Source of the DNA: Rugamonas rivuli
Lineage (GTDB): Bacteria > Pseudomonadota > Gammaproteobacteria > Burkholderiales > Burkholderiaceae_D
Length of the DNA stretch: 64,000 nt
Direction of reading: 5' to 3'
Assembly (NCBI RefSeq): GCF_009380165.1
Contig: NZ_WHUF01000013.1
Location: 56,517-120,516 of the forward strand
The notes below the pieces were generated by a model that was given only the letters and a program-made list of their open reading frames with translations, was not told the DNA's origin and made no database searches. The position numbers were made by a program, and so were the translations under genes. This document shows, piece by piece, positions 56,820-64,000 of this stretch (positions within the stretch are counted from its first letter, which is position 1; each line of letters starts with the position of its first letter).

Positions 56820-57860
56820 ATGTCAGAAGCACTTGTAGTCCCAACCGATCCGGAACAATCGCTGGCCAGCTTCAAGGTCAGGGTACTGCTGGTGGACGAC
56901 CAGCTGATCATCGTCGAAGCCGTGCGCCGCATGCTGAGCGACCAGACCGATATCGAATTCCACTACGTGACCGACGCCACGCTGGCGGTGCAGTCGGCGC
57001 AGCAGCTGCAACCCACCGTCATCCTGCAGGACCTGGTGATGCCGACCATCGACGGCTTCGGCCTGATCCAGCTGTACCGCGAGCAGGAAGAGCTGCGCAA
57101 CGTGCCGGTGATCGTGCTGTCGGCCAAGGAAGACCCCAAGCTCAAGGCGCACAGCTTCGCCACCGGCGCCAACGACTACATGGTCAAGCTGCCGGACAAG
57201 CTGGAACTGCTGGCGCGCATCCGCTATCACTCGGGCGCCCACATCAGCCGCCTGCAGCGCGACCAGGCGTTCCGCTTCCTGCGCGCGAGCCAGAAGCAGC
57301 TGGCCGACGCCAACATCGAACTGCAAAAGCTGGCCGCGCTCGACGGCCTGACCGGCATCGCCAACCGCCGCCGCTTCGACGACACCATGCGCCTCGAATG
57401 GCAGCGCGGCCAGCGCGACAGGAAGCCATTGACGCTGCTGCTGTGCGACGTGGACTTCTTCAAACTGTATAACGACAGCTTCGGCCACCTGGCGGGCGAT
57501 TTGTGCCTGAAAAAAGTGGCCGCTGTATTGACCGAACATTTAAAGCGACCGGCCGACCTGGCCGCGCGCTACGGCGGCGAGGAATTCGCGATTATCCTGC
57601 CGGAGACACCACTGACTGGGGCACTGATCGTGGCCGAGTCGTGCCGCCGTCACCTGGAACAGCTGGCCATCGAAAATCCGCAGGCCGATACCGAGTTCTC
57701 CACCGTGACCATGTCGATAGGCGTGGCCAGCGTGGTGCCGTCGGCATCGTCCAGCGTCGACCAGTTGATCCAGCTAGCCGACCAGGCGCTGTACGCCGCC
57801 AAGCGCGGCGGCCGCAACCGCGTGGTGAACGCGGAAGACCTGCCTGGTCTCCCAACCTGA
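56820..57860 (+). CDS. wspR: REC-GGDEF diguanylate cyclase WspR
   Basis: The output of the Wsp pathway, making cyclic di-GMP from GTP when phosphorylated by WspE. The 346-residue protein has a receiver (about 20-140) with Asp71 in L-Q-D-L-V-M-P, a helical stalk, and a GGDEF domain whose active site reads G-G-E-E-F at 252-256. The inhibitory I-site R-P-A-D is at 243-246, exactly five residues ahead, so product feedback should operate. Length and order match WspR. It closes the wsp operon, with ppnP 24 bases downstream. Confidence 0.95.
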   Translation: MSEALVVPTDPEQSLASFKVRVLLVDDQLIIVEAVRRMLSDQTDIEFHYVTDATLAVQSAQQLQPTVILQDLVMPTIDGFGLIQLYREQEELRNVPVIVLSAKEDPKLKAHSFATGANDYMVKLPDKLELLARIRYHSGAHISRLQRDQAFRFLRASQKQLADANIELQKLAALDGLTGIANRRRFDDTMRLEWQRGQRDRKPLTLLLCDVDFFKLYNDSFGHLAGDLCLKKVAAVLTEHLKRPADLAARYGGEEFAIILPETPLTGALIVAESCRRHLEQLAIENPQADTEFSTVTMSIGVASVVPSASSSVDQLIQLADQALYAAKRGGRNRVVNAEDLPGLPT

Positions 57861-57884
57861 ATCGAACCAAGGAAAAACTGCAGC

Positions 57885-58199
57885 ATGAGTGCTCAATTTG
57901 ATCAAGTCAGCGTCGTCAAGAAATCGAACATCTACTTCGACGGCAAATGCGTTTCGCACAATGTGATTTTCGCCGACGGCAGCAAGAAAAGCGTCGGCGT
58001 GATCTTCCCTTCCAGCCTGACCTTCAACACCGGTGCGCCGGAGACGATGGAGATCATCGGCGGCGTGTGCAAGGTGCGCCTGGCCGGCGCCAGCGAATGG
58101 CAGACCTACGCGGCGGGCCAGCAGTTCAACGTGGCCGCCAATTCGAGTTTCGATATCGAGACCGTCGAGACGGTCGATTACGTTTGCCACTTCGGCTAA
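57885..58199 (+). CDS. ppnP: pyrimidine/purine nucleoside phosphorylase
   Basis: A 104-residue cupin-fold enzyme (DUF1255/YaiE family) that splits several nucleosides with phosphate. Visible hallmarks are A-D-G-S-K-K-S-V-G-V-I-F-P, G-A-P-E-T-M-E-I-I-G-G and the C-terminal V-D-Y-V-C-H-F-G. It lies 24 bases after wspR and may be transcribed with the wsp operon, although its function is general nucleoside salvage. A terminator follows. Confidence 0.92.
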   Translation: MSAQFDQVSVVKKSNIYFDGKCVSHNVIFADGSKKSVGVIFPSSLTFNTGAPETMEIIGGVCKVRLAGASEWQTYAAGQQFNVAANSSFDIETVETVDYVCHFG

Positions 58200-58209
58200 C
58201 GCGGTACAA

Positions 58210-58231
58210 GGCGGGCCTGGCCCGCCTTTTT
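58210..58231 (+). terminator. rho-independent terminator after ppnP
   Basis: GGCGGGC (58210-58216) and GCCCGCC (58220-58226) with a three-base loop, then five T residues. It touches the 3' end of the convergent murB gene. Confidence 0.88.
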
Positions 58232-59259
58232 CAAATGAAGACCGGCTCCGGTTCCAGCAGCACGCCATAGCGCGCCTGCACATCGGCCTGGATCGCGCGC
58301 GCCAGCGCTACCACATCGGCGCCTTGCGCGCCGCCGTTATTCACCAGCACCAGCGCCTGTTTCGGGTACACGCCCGCCGCGCCCATCGTGCGTCCCTTCC
58401 ATCCGCACTGATCGATCAGCCACCCCGCCGCCAGCTTTTCGCTGCCGTCCGGCTGCGCGTGATGCACCAGCGTCGGGAAGCGCTCCAGCAACGCCGCGCA
58501 TTGCGCGCCCGTCACTACAGGGTTCTTGAAGAAGCTGCCGGCGTTGCCGATCACCGCAGGATCGGGCAGCTTGCGGCGGCGGATCGCGATCACCGTGTCG
58601 GCCACCTGCTGTGCGCTCGGCGTGGCGATGCCCTGCTCCGCCAGCGCCTGCGCCAGTTCCGCATAACGCAGATTGGGCTGCCACTGCTTCGGCAGCGCGA
58701 AGCAGACGTCGACGATGATCAGGTGGCGGCCATCGTCCTGCTTGAAGATGCTGTCGCGATAGCCGAAGCGGCAGGCCGCGGCATCCATCGTGCGCGTGCT
58801 TGAGGTGGCCGGATCGAACACCGTCACGCTGTGGAACACGTCCTTGGTCTCGAGGCCGTAGGCGCCGATGTTCTGGATCGGCACCGCGCCCACCGTGCCC
58901 GGTATCAGCGACAGGTTTTCCAATCCGCCCAGTCCCTGCGCCAGCGTCCACTGCACGAACTCGTGCCAGTTTTCGCCGGCCGCCGCGCGCACGTAGTGAT
59001 GATGTTCGTCGCTGGCCAGCACCTCGCGGCCTTGCAGCGCGATGTGCAAAACCAGTCCGGGGAAGTCCTTCGTCAGCAGCAAATTGCTGCCGCCGCCGAG
59101 CACCAGCTTCGGCAAAGAAACCCAGGCGGCATCAGCAAAAACGCCGAGCAGTTGCTCTGTTTTTGTCACGCGCAAATACGCGTGCGCGCTCGCCGCGATG
59201 CCGAAGGTGTTGAGGGACTGCAATGGGAACTGGTATTGGATGGGGAACTGTGGATGCAT
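58231..59259 (-). CDS. murB: UDP-N-acetylenolpyruvoylglucosamine reductase
   Basis: The FAD enzyme that completes UDP-MurNAc, the second committed step of peptidoglycan synthesis. The 342-residue type I enzyme shows the FAD-binding G-G-G-S-N-L-L-L at 55-62, P-G-T-V-G-A-V-P-I-Q-N-I-G-A-Y-G at 120-135, and the active-site Ser242 in G-N-A-G-S-F-F-K-N-P. Length agrees with E. coli MurB (342). No clear Shine-Dalgarno site precedes the start at 59259, so initiation may be weak or leaderless. It is divergent from yajQ. Confidence 0.95.
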   Translation of the reverse strand: MHPQFPIQYQFPLQSLNTFGIAASAHAYLRVTKTEQLLGVFADAAWVSLPKLVLGGGSNLLLTKDFPGLVLHIALQGREVLASDEHHHYVRAAAGENWHEFVQWTLAQGLGGLENLSLIPGTVGAVPIQNIGAYGLETKDVFHSVTVFDPATSSTRTMDAAACRFGYRDSIFKQDDGRHLIIVDVCFALPKQWQPNLRYAELAQALAEQGIATPSAQQVADTVIAIRRRKLPDPAVIGNAGSFFKNPVVTGAQCAALLERFPTLVHHAQPDGSEKLAAGWLIDQCGWKGRTMGAAGVYPKQALVLVNNGGAQGADVVALARAIQADVQARYGVLLEPEPVFI

Positions 59260-59414
59260 GGAGGAAAAACCTGGGAAATTTGATCGATTATAGAGCGAAA
59301 CAAGTAAAAAACCAGCGTCGATATGGCGGCGATGGCCCGGTTGTCCGTTAAAATGTCAGTCTTTGATGCAGTGAGTTTGATTCATGCTGCATGCCACACG
59401 AAAAGGAAATAGTT

Positions 59415-59900
59415 ATGCCGTCGTTTGATGTAGTCTCCGAAGCCGATATGATCGAAGTGAAGAATGCCGTTGAGCAATCTCAAAAAGAAATCGCCACCCG
59501 TTTCGACTTCAAGGGTACGGGCGCCTCTGTCGAGCACAAGGAAAACGAACTGACCGTCGTCGCCGACTCCGAATTCCAGTTGCAACAGGTCCGCGACGTG
59601 CTGACCAACAAGCTGTCCAAACGCAAAGTCGATGTCCGCTTCCTGGAAGACGGCGACATCAAGAAAATCGGCGGCGACAAGGTCAAGCAAGTGATCAAGA
59701 TCAAGAATGGCATCGAATCCGACGATGCCAAGAAAATCGTGCGCGTCATCAAGGACAGCAAGATGAAAGTCCAGGCGAGCATCCAGGGTGACGCCGTGCG
59801 CGTCACCGGCGCCAAGCGCGACGACCTGCAGGCGGCCATGGCCATGCTGCGCAAGGACGTGCCCGAAATGCCGCTGGAATTCAACAACTTCCGCGACTGA
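59415..59900 (+). CDS. yajQ: YajQ family cyclic di-GMP-binding protein
   Basis: A 161-residue protein with two ferredoxin-like halves. It begins M-P-S-F-D-V-V-S-E, the family hallmark, and contains R-F-D-F-K-G-T near 30. The start at 59415 has AAAAGGAAA upstream. YajQ homologues bind nucleic acid or nucleotides, and in Xanthomonas and Pseudomonas a member acts as a cyclic di-GMP effector. With WspR and Orn in the same window it forms a possible functional trio, though only by proximity. Confidence 0.93.
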   Translation: MPSFDVVSEADMIEVKNAVEQSQKEIATRFDFKGTGASVEHKENELTVVADSEFQLQQVRDVLTNKLSKRKVDVRFLEDGDIKKIGGDKVKQVIKIKNGIESDDAKKIVRVIKDSKMKVQASIQGDAVRVTGAKRDDLQAAMAMLRKDVPEMPLEFNNFRD

Positions 59901-60011
59901 TCCCTGCGCGCGACGCCCGGCGCGGCGTCACAATGCTGTAGTACACATGGAGTAGAATCAAAGCGGGCTCCATGCAGGTGTACTCACGCGCGACCGCATT
60001 TCACGCATAGC

Positions 60012-60030
60012 GCCGGGCTTTACGCCCGGC
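60012..60030. other. perfect GC hairpin in the leader of the flavoprotein gene
   Basis: GCCGGGC (60012-60018) and GCCCGGC (60024-60030) with a five-base loop, ending 28 bases before the start codon at 60059. No T-tract follows, so it is not a terminator. It could affect translation or mRNA stability, or be a protein-binding dyad. Confidence 0.5.
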
Positions 60031-60058
60031 AACCAACTTCGGTAGTCTAAGGATAGCA

Positions 60059-61315
60059 ATGAAACGTGTTGATGATTTCCGCCTGCGATTTGGCAAAAAC
60101 GAGTACGTGCCCATCATGGTTGGCGGAATGGGCGTGGATATTTCGACGTCCGAACTGGCGCTGGAAGCAGCCCGCCTGGGCGGCATCGGCCACATCTCCG
60201 ATGCGATGGTGGAAGACGTGTCCGATCGCAAGTTCGACACCAGCTTCGTCAAGGACAAGACCAAGCTCTACAAGTTCAACATCAACAACATGGACAAGTC
60301 CGTGGTGCAGTTCGACCTGGAACGCCTGGCCGACGCGCAGCGCCGCCACATCGGCGCCACCATGGCGGCGAAGCAAGGCCCTGGCCTGATCTTCGTCAAC
60401 TGCATGGAAAAGCTGACCATGAACGGCCCGCGCGAAACCCTGCGCACCCGCCTGAACGCGGCGCTGGACGCCGGCATCGACGGCATCACGCTGTCGGCCG
60501 GTTTGCACTTCGGCTCGTTCGCGCTGATGGCCGACCACCCGCGCTTCCGCGAAGCCAAGCTGGGCATCATCGTGTCGTCGGTGCGCGCGCTGCAGATCTT
60601 CCTTCGCAAGAACGCCAAGCTGGACCGTCTGCCGGACTACATCATCGTCGAAGGCCCGCTGGCCGGCGGCCACCTGGGCTTCGGCATGGACTGGGCCGAG
60701 TACGACCTGATGACCATCACGCAGGAACTGCTGGAATACCTGAAGGCGGAAAACCTGGACATCCCGTTGATCGCCGCCGGCGGCATCTTCACCGGCAGCG
60801 ACGCAGTGCGCTTCCTGGAAGCGGGCGCGGCTGGCGTGCAGGTGGCGACCCGCTTCACCGTCACCAATGAATGCGGTTTGCCGGCCAAGGTCAAGCAGGA
60901 GTATTTCAAGGCGTCGGAAGAAGACATCATCGTCAACGGCGTCTCGCCGACCGGCTATCCGATGCGCATGCTGAAGAACACGCCGGCCATCGGCGCGGGC
61001 ATCCGTCCGGGCTGCGAATCCTACGGCTACCTGCTGGACGCGACCGGCAACTGCGCCTACATCAATTCGTACAACCGCGAAGTGGCGGCGCACCCGACCG
61101 AGAAGAACATCGTGGTCATGGACAAGACTTGCCTGTGCACCCACATGCGCAACTTCAACTGCTGGACCTGCGGCCACTACACCTACCGCCTGAAGGACAC
61201 CACGCACGTGAAGGCCAACGGCGAGTATCAGCTGCTGACCGCCGAGCACGTGTTCAAGGACTATCAGTTCAGCGTGGACAACCAGATCGCCCTTCCTGAA
61301 AAAGAAGAGGTCTGA
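60059..61315 (+). CDS. nitronate monooxygenase-type flavoprotein
   Basis: A 418-residue FMN-dependent TIM-barrel protein of the nitronate monooxygenase (2-nitropropane dioxygenase) superfamily. It shows P-I-M-V-G-G-M-G near 18-25, G-I-D-G-I-T-L-S-A-G-L near 140, E-G-P-L-A-G-G-H-L-G-F near 198-208 and the FMN-phosphate segment A-A-G-G-I-F-T-G-S-D-A-V near 239-250. The last 70 residues hold a cluster of cysteines (C-L-C-T-H ... C-W-T-C-G-H). This extra tail is not part of the basic NMO fold and may bind zinc or an iron-sulfur centre. The exact substrate is uncertain. GGAT precedes the start and a strong terminator follows. Confidence 0.85.
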   Translation: MKRVDDFRLRFGKNEYVPIMVGGMGVDISTSELALEAARLGGIGHISDAMVEDVSDRKFDTSFVKDKTKLYKFNINNMDKSVVQFDLERLADAQRRHIGATMAAKQGPGLIFVNCMEKLTMNGPRETLRTRLNAALDAGIDGITLSAGLHFGSFALMADHPRFREAKLGIIVSSVRALQIFLRKNAKLDRLPDYIIVEGPLAGGHLGFGMDWAEYDLMTITQELLEYLKAENLDIPLIAAGGIFTGSDAVRFLEAGAAGVQVATRFTVTNECGLPAKVKQEYFKASEEDIIVNGVSPTGYPMRMLKNTPAIGAGIRPGCESYGYLLDATGNCAYINSYNREVAAHPTEKNIVVMDKTCLCTHMRNFNCWTCGHYTYRLKDTTHVKANGEYQLLTAEHVFKDYQFSVDNQIALPEKEEV

Positions 61316-61321
61316 ATGAAG

Positions 61322-61351
61322 AACGGCGCTCATTGAGCGCCGTTTTTTTTT
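61322..61351 (+). terminator. rho-independent terminator of the flavoprotein gene
   Basis: AACGGCGCTC (61322-61331) and GAGCGCCGTT (61335-61344) with a three-base loop, followed by seven more T residues. It overlaps the end of the convergent DHH gene by two bases. Confidence 0.95.
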
Positions 61352-62285
61352 AGCCTTCCGAGTTTATTCGGGCGATCAAGGCGCCAAGCACTTCTTCCGC
61401 ACGCTCATTGTCGACCTGGCAGGTGCCGGCGTTCTCGTGCCCACCGCCACCGTACTCCAGCATCAGCGCACCGATATTGGTCTTCGACGTACGGTTCAAA
61501 ATCGACTTGCCGGTGGCGAACACCGTGTTCTGGTTCTTCAGTCCCCACAGCACGTGGATCGAGATATTCGTCTGCGGATACATCGCATAGATGATGAAGC
61601 GGTTGCCGGCGTAGATGATCTCTTCGTCGCGCAGATCCAGCACCACCAGGTTCTTGTGCACGGTGGCGCAGCGGCGGATTTGCTCCTTGCACTTCTCCGC
61701 ATGCTCAAAGTACAGCTCCTTGCGTTCCTTCACGTCCGGCAAGGCCATGATCTCGGCGATCGTATGGTTTTTGCAGTAGTCGATCAAGTCCATCATCAGG
61801 TTGTAGTTCGAGATGCGGAACTCGCGGAAGCGGCCCAAGCCGGTACGCGCATCCATCAGGAAGTTCAGTAAATCCCAGCCTTCCGGATTCAACACTTCCT
61901 GCTCGTTGAAGCGCGCGGCGTCGCCCTTGTCCACAGCCACCATCATGTCGTGCCATGAGGCGGGGAAAGCCTTCTCGGCGCCGTAGTAATCGTAGACCAC
62001 GCGCGCGGCCGAGGGCGCCTCCGGATGGATCACATGGTTCTTGCGTTCGCCGGTGTTGCGGATGGTTTCCGACAAATGGTGGTCGAAGGCGATGTGCACG
62101 CCAGGGACGAAAGGCAGATTGGTGGTGATGTCATTGTCGCTGATGGCGATCTTACCGTCCTGCATATCCTTCGGGTGGACGAACAGGATCTCATCGATCA
62201 TATCCAGATGCTTCAACAGGACTGCGCACACCAAACCGTCGAAGTCGCTGCGCGTTACCAGACGAAATTTTTTTGCTTCTGACAT
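61350..62285 (-). CDS. DHH family phosphoesterase
   Basis: A 311-residue cytoplasmic protein with the metal-binding motifs of DHH/DHHA1 phosphoesterases: D-F-D at 14-16, D-H-H at 68-70, and a C-terminal G-G-G-G-H-E-N-A-G. Family members include nanoRNases that degrade short RNAs, pAp phosphatases, and enzymes that cleave cyclic dinucleotides or pGpG; the sequence alone does not decide. It has no membrane or GGDEF-like part (unlike GdpP). The start at 62285 is chosen because the protein begins M-S-E-A-K-K just before the first motif. Confidence 0.9.
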   Translation of the reverse strand: MSEAKKFRLVTRSDFDGLVCAVLLKHLDMIDEILFVHPKDMQDGKIAISDNDITTNLPFVPGVHIAFDHHLSETIRNTGERKNHVIHPEAPSAARVVYDYYGAEKAFPASWHDMMVAVDKGDAARFNEQEVLNPEGWDLLNFLMDARTGLGRFREFRISNYNLMMDLIDYCKNHTIAEIMALPDVKERKELYFEHAEKCKEQIRRCATVHKNLVVLDLRDEEIIYAGNRFIIYAMYPQTNISIHVLWGLKNQNTVFATGKSILNRTSKTNIGALMLEYGGGGHENAGTCQVDNERAEEVLGALIARINSEG

Positions 62286-62546
62286 GAATGCACCTCTAGT
62301 GGATTGAACACGACGATGGGCTAATAATACAACCCAAATCTGCACGTGGACAGCAATTGTCATGACACGTTGCAATACGTCACATCGGGGGCGACCACCT
62401 TTCGATTGTTAAGAAATCAAAAATCCGTGTGGCCTCTGTCTCAAATATGGAAAAACCACAAACTTGCATGTTGGATTACCTAGAATGGCCGCGCTGCCCT
62501 TCTCGACCGGCAGCCCCTACCCCATCCGCAAGAGGAGACAGAAACC

Positions 62547-63227
62547 ATGCCGCGTATTTCCACTCTGCTCGGGTTGGCCATTTCAGGCTGCCTGAGCCTA
62601 TCCAGTCCGACGCTATTTGCTCAAACCTCGCAACTCGACGGCGCCAGCAGCGCCGCCCGACGGGACTTTTCTCAATTCGTCCAGTTCCAAGTGCAAAACC
62701 ATGCGGGCAGCGCGCCGCAAGGCTTCCCGCTGGACGTGGCCGACGTGCAGGACTTGAAGGACGCCCGCATCGCCTATGGCTTCCCGGTCTACACCGTCGA
62801 CCCCACCGACCTGCTGGCCGGCCGCCGCGAACTAAAGGCCATGGCCAAGCCCACCGGCATCTGGCGCTTCGTCGTCACCCTCAACGAACAGCCGATCGGC
62901 CTGGCCACGGTGGAACAGGTCAACGGCAAATGGGAAACGGTGGCTTATGGCGCGACCGTGCTGGCCAAGGATCTGGATGCGGCGATGACCGCCTATGGCA
63001 ATGCCGACCGTTCGAACGTGCGCGTGCTGCGCATCTACCAGGCACAGTCCGACTTCCTGGAAGTGAGCTCGGCCCAGAATGGCGCGGCCCGCTTCGCACC
63101 GCTGCATTCGGCACGGCAGTCGCTGCTGCTACAGCGCAAAGCCGCCGGCGACGGCCTGCTCGATGCGAGCGAGTTGCTGGAGCCGCTGCGTGCGGCGGTC
63201 AAAAAGAATCTGGAGAGCGCGCGCTAA
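62547..63227 (+). CDS. secreted protein of unknown function, partner of the C70-like protease
   Basis: A 226-residue precursor with a signal peptide ending near residue 25 (L-F-A-Q). The mature part is a mixed alpha/beta domain with A-Y-G-F-P-V-Y-T-V-D-P and G-I-W-R-F-V-V-T-L-N-E-Q-P-I-G-L-A-T-V. GAGGAGA lies upstream of the start at 62547. It is followed 24 bases later by a secreted cysteine protease in the same direction, so the two are probably co-transcribed. It could be an inhibitor, chaperone or substrate-binding partner of the protease; nothing in the sequence decides. No known domain was recognised. Confidence 0.7.
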   Translation: MPRISTLLGLAISGCLSLSSPTLFAQTSQLDGASSAARRDFSQFVQFQVQNHAGSAPQGFPLDVADVQDLKDARIAYGFPVYTVDPTDLLAGRRELKAMAKPTGIWRFVVTLNEQPIGLATVEQVNGKWETVAYGATVLAKDLDAAMTAYGNADRSNVRVLRIYQAQSDFLEVSSAQNGAARFAPLHSARQSLLLQRKAAGDGLLDASELLEPLRAAVKKNLESAR

Positions 63228-63251
63228 GCGGCTCGCAACTAGGAGACTCTC

Positions 63252-63830
63252 ATGAAAAAATTGAACAGCCTGATATTAAGCGCGGCTTTGCTGGCGACGC
63301 TGCCGTCTGCCTTCGCACAGTGGAAAACCCTGAACGTGCCGCTGGTGACGCAGGAGCACAGCCAGTGGTGCTGGGCCGGCTCCAGCAAGGCGGTGTTGAA
63401 CTTCTACGGCCAAACGCCTAGCCAGTGCCAGATCGTCAATTGGGCCTTTGGCCTGAACTACGCTTGTGGCAACTCTAACTTCAACTGGAACAGCAACGCC
63501 AACCAGCCGAACAGCATGTATGGCAGCAATGGCAGCGTGCAAAACATTCTCAAGGCCTGGGGCGTAACCAACACAGCCTACAACTCAGCGTCATCATGGA
63601 ACAGCGTAGTGTCGGACATCAATGCGAACCGGCCATTCGTGATCCGCTACGGTTGGAGCAGCGGCGGCGGCCACATCATGGTCGGGCGCGGCTATGAGAC
63701 GGCAAATGGTGTGAATTACGTCTACATCATGAATCCGTGGCCAGGCGAAGGCCAGACTTACCGCACCTATGCTTCAGCGGTTTCGGCTTCGGATCATCAG
63801 TGGACGCACACACAGCGCATGAATCAATAG
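63252..63830 (+). CDS. secreted papain-like cysteine protease (C70/C39-like)
   Basis: A 192-residue precursor with a signal peptide ending at 22 (A-F-A-Q). The mature enzyme begins W-K-T-L-N-V-P-L-V-T-Q-E and carries Q-W-C-W-A-G with the catalytic Cys40. His141 is in G-G-G-H-I-M-V-G and Asn161 in I-M-N-P-W-P-G-E-G. Together they form the Cys-His-Asn triad of papain-like AvrRpt2-type (C70) and C39-like peptidases. The mature domain is only about 170 residues with no propeptide visible. AGGAGA stands before the start. The secretion signal and the neighbouring partner gene suggest activity in the periplasm or outside the cell. Confidence 0.85.
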   Translation: MKKLNSLILSAALLATLPSAFAQWKTLNVPLVTQEHSQWCWAGSSKAVLNFYGQTPSQCQIVNWAFGLNYACGNSNFNWNSNANQPNSMYGSNGSVQNILKAWGVTNTAYNSASSWNSVVSDINANRPFVIRYGWSSGGGHIMVGRGYETANGVNYVYIMNPWPGEGQTYRTYASAVSASDHQWTHTQRMNQ

Positions 63831-63835
63831 ACGAA

Positions 63836-63871
63836 AAAAAGCCCCGACCAGATCATTGGAAGGGGCTTTTT
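63836..63871. terminator. bidirectional terminator between the protease and rRNA operon
   Basis: AAAAAGCCCC (63836-63845) and GGGGCTTTTT (63862-63871) form a perfect 10-bp stem with a 16-base loop and T-runs on both strands. It ends the protease transcript on the plus strand and the rRNA operon on the minus strand. Confidence 0.9.
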
Positions 63872-63881
63872 AGTATAACTA

Positions 63882-63996
63882 GCCTGACGATAACCTACTT
63901 TCACACTGGTTGCAGCACTATCATCGGCGCAGAGTTGTTTCACGGTCCTGTTCGGGATGGGAAGGGGTGGGACCAACTTGCTATGGTCATCAGGCA
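63882..63996 (-). rRNA. rrf: 5S ribosomal RNA
   Basis: On the minus strand the sequence begins TGCCTGATGACCATAGC and ends with GTTATCGTCAGGC, so the 5' and 3' ends pair as in all 5S rRNAs. It contains the central CCCATCCCGAACAGG segment. The length, 115 bases, is normal for Betaproteobacteria. Its 3' side faces the terminator, so this is the last gene of an rRNA operon whose 23S and 16S genes must lie beyond the right edge of the window. Confidence 0.96.
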
Positions 63997-64000
63997 TTGA

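Noticed and set aside
62286..62546. A promoter around TTGCAT (62464) and TAGAAT (62481) for the secreted pair
   Set aside because: The spacer is only 11 bases, too short for a sigma-70 promoter.

Overview
The window is high-GC DNA with tightly packed genes on both strands. It most resembles a chromosomal segment of a free-living Betaproteobacterium in the Oxalobacteraceae (Massilia/Duganella/Janthinobacterium type). Pointers are the many signalling genes, a complete Wsp chemosensory cluster, DUF1800/DUF1501 secreted proteins, and the form of the housekeeping genes (argF-argG, murB, yajQ, orn, rsgA) and of the 5S rRNA. The taxonomic placement is inference from general resemblance; no search was run. 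I saw no transposase, integrase, phage gene, CRISPR array or tRNA, and no intergenic gap exceeds 300 bases.

Region 1 (1-11.2 kb): the tail of a GNAT acetyltransferase, then a Fur box and a TonB-dependent siderophore receptor. After a small hypothetical gene comes a six-gene export operon: HlyD-type adaptor, MacB/LolD-type ATPase, two FtsX-like permeases, an NtrC-type sigma-54 activator and its histidine kinase. A near-perfect sigma-54 (-24/-12) promoter sits just upstream of the adaptor gene. The operon therefore appears to be switched on by the activator it encodes.

Region 2 (11.2-29.4 kb): a chemoreceptor divergent from a TcyP-type cystine symporter with a dyad between them, two lipoproteins, a FadL porin, an RND efflux pair, two small membrane-protein families (DUF212, DUF475), an outer-membrane barrel made of two repeated halves, a 773-residue coiled-coil protein, the SrkA kinase and a YecA/SEC-C protein.

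Region 3 (29.4-38.7 kb): a hydrolase remnant, a cluster of GACAA-type palindromes, the DUF1800/DUF1501 pair, a periplasmic binding protein followed by a histidine kinase, a toxin-antitoxin pair whose toxin lacks an ordinary start codon, and two unknown envelope proteins.

Region 4 (38.7-47.2 kb): housekeeping genes (orn, an M48 protease, a pterin dehydratase, rsgA), a 944-residue TPR-GAF histidine kinase whose kinase core is paralogous to the one at 34-36 kb, then argF and argG.

Region 5 (47.3-57.9 kb): a complete wsp operon, wspA-wspA-wspB-wspC-wspD-wspE-wspF-wspR, with a tandem duplication of the receptor. The two receptors differ in their periplasmic sensor halves but are almost identical over the last 385 residues. 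The output gene, wspR, is a REC-GGDEF diguanylate cyclase.

Region 6 (57.9-64 kb): ppnP, murB, yajQ, a nitronate monooxygenase-type flavoprotein, a DHH phosphoesterase, a secreted unknown paired with a secreted C70-like cysteine protease, and the 5S rRNA gene that ends an rRNA operon on the minus strand.
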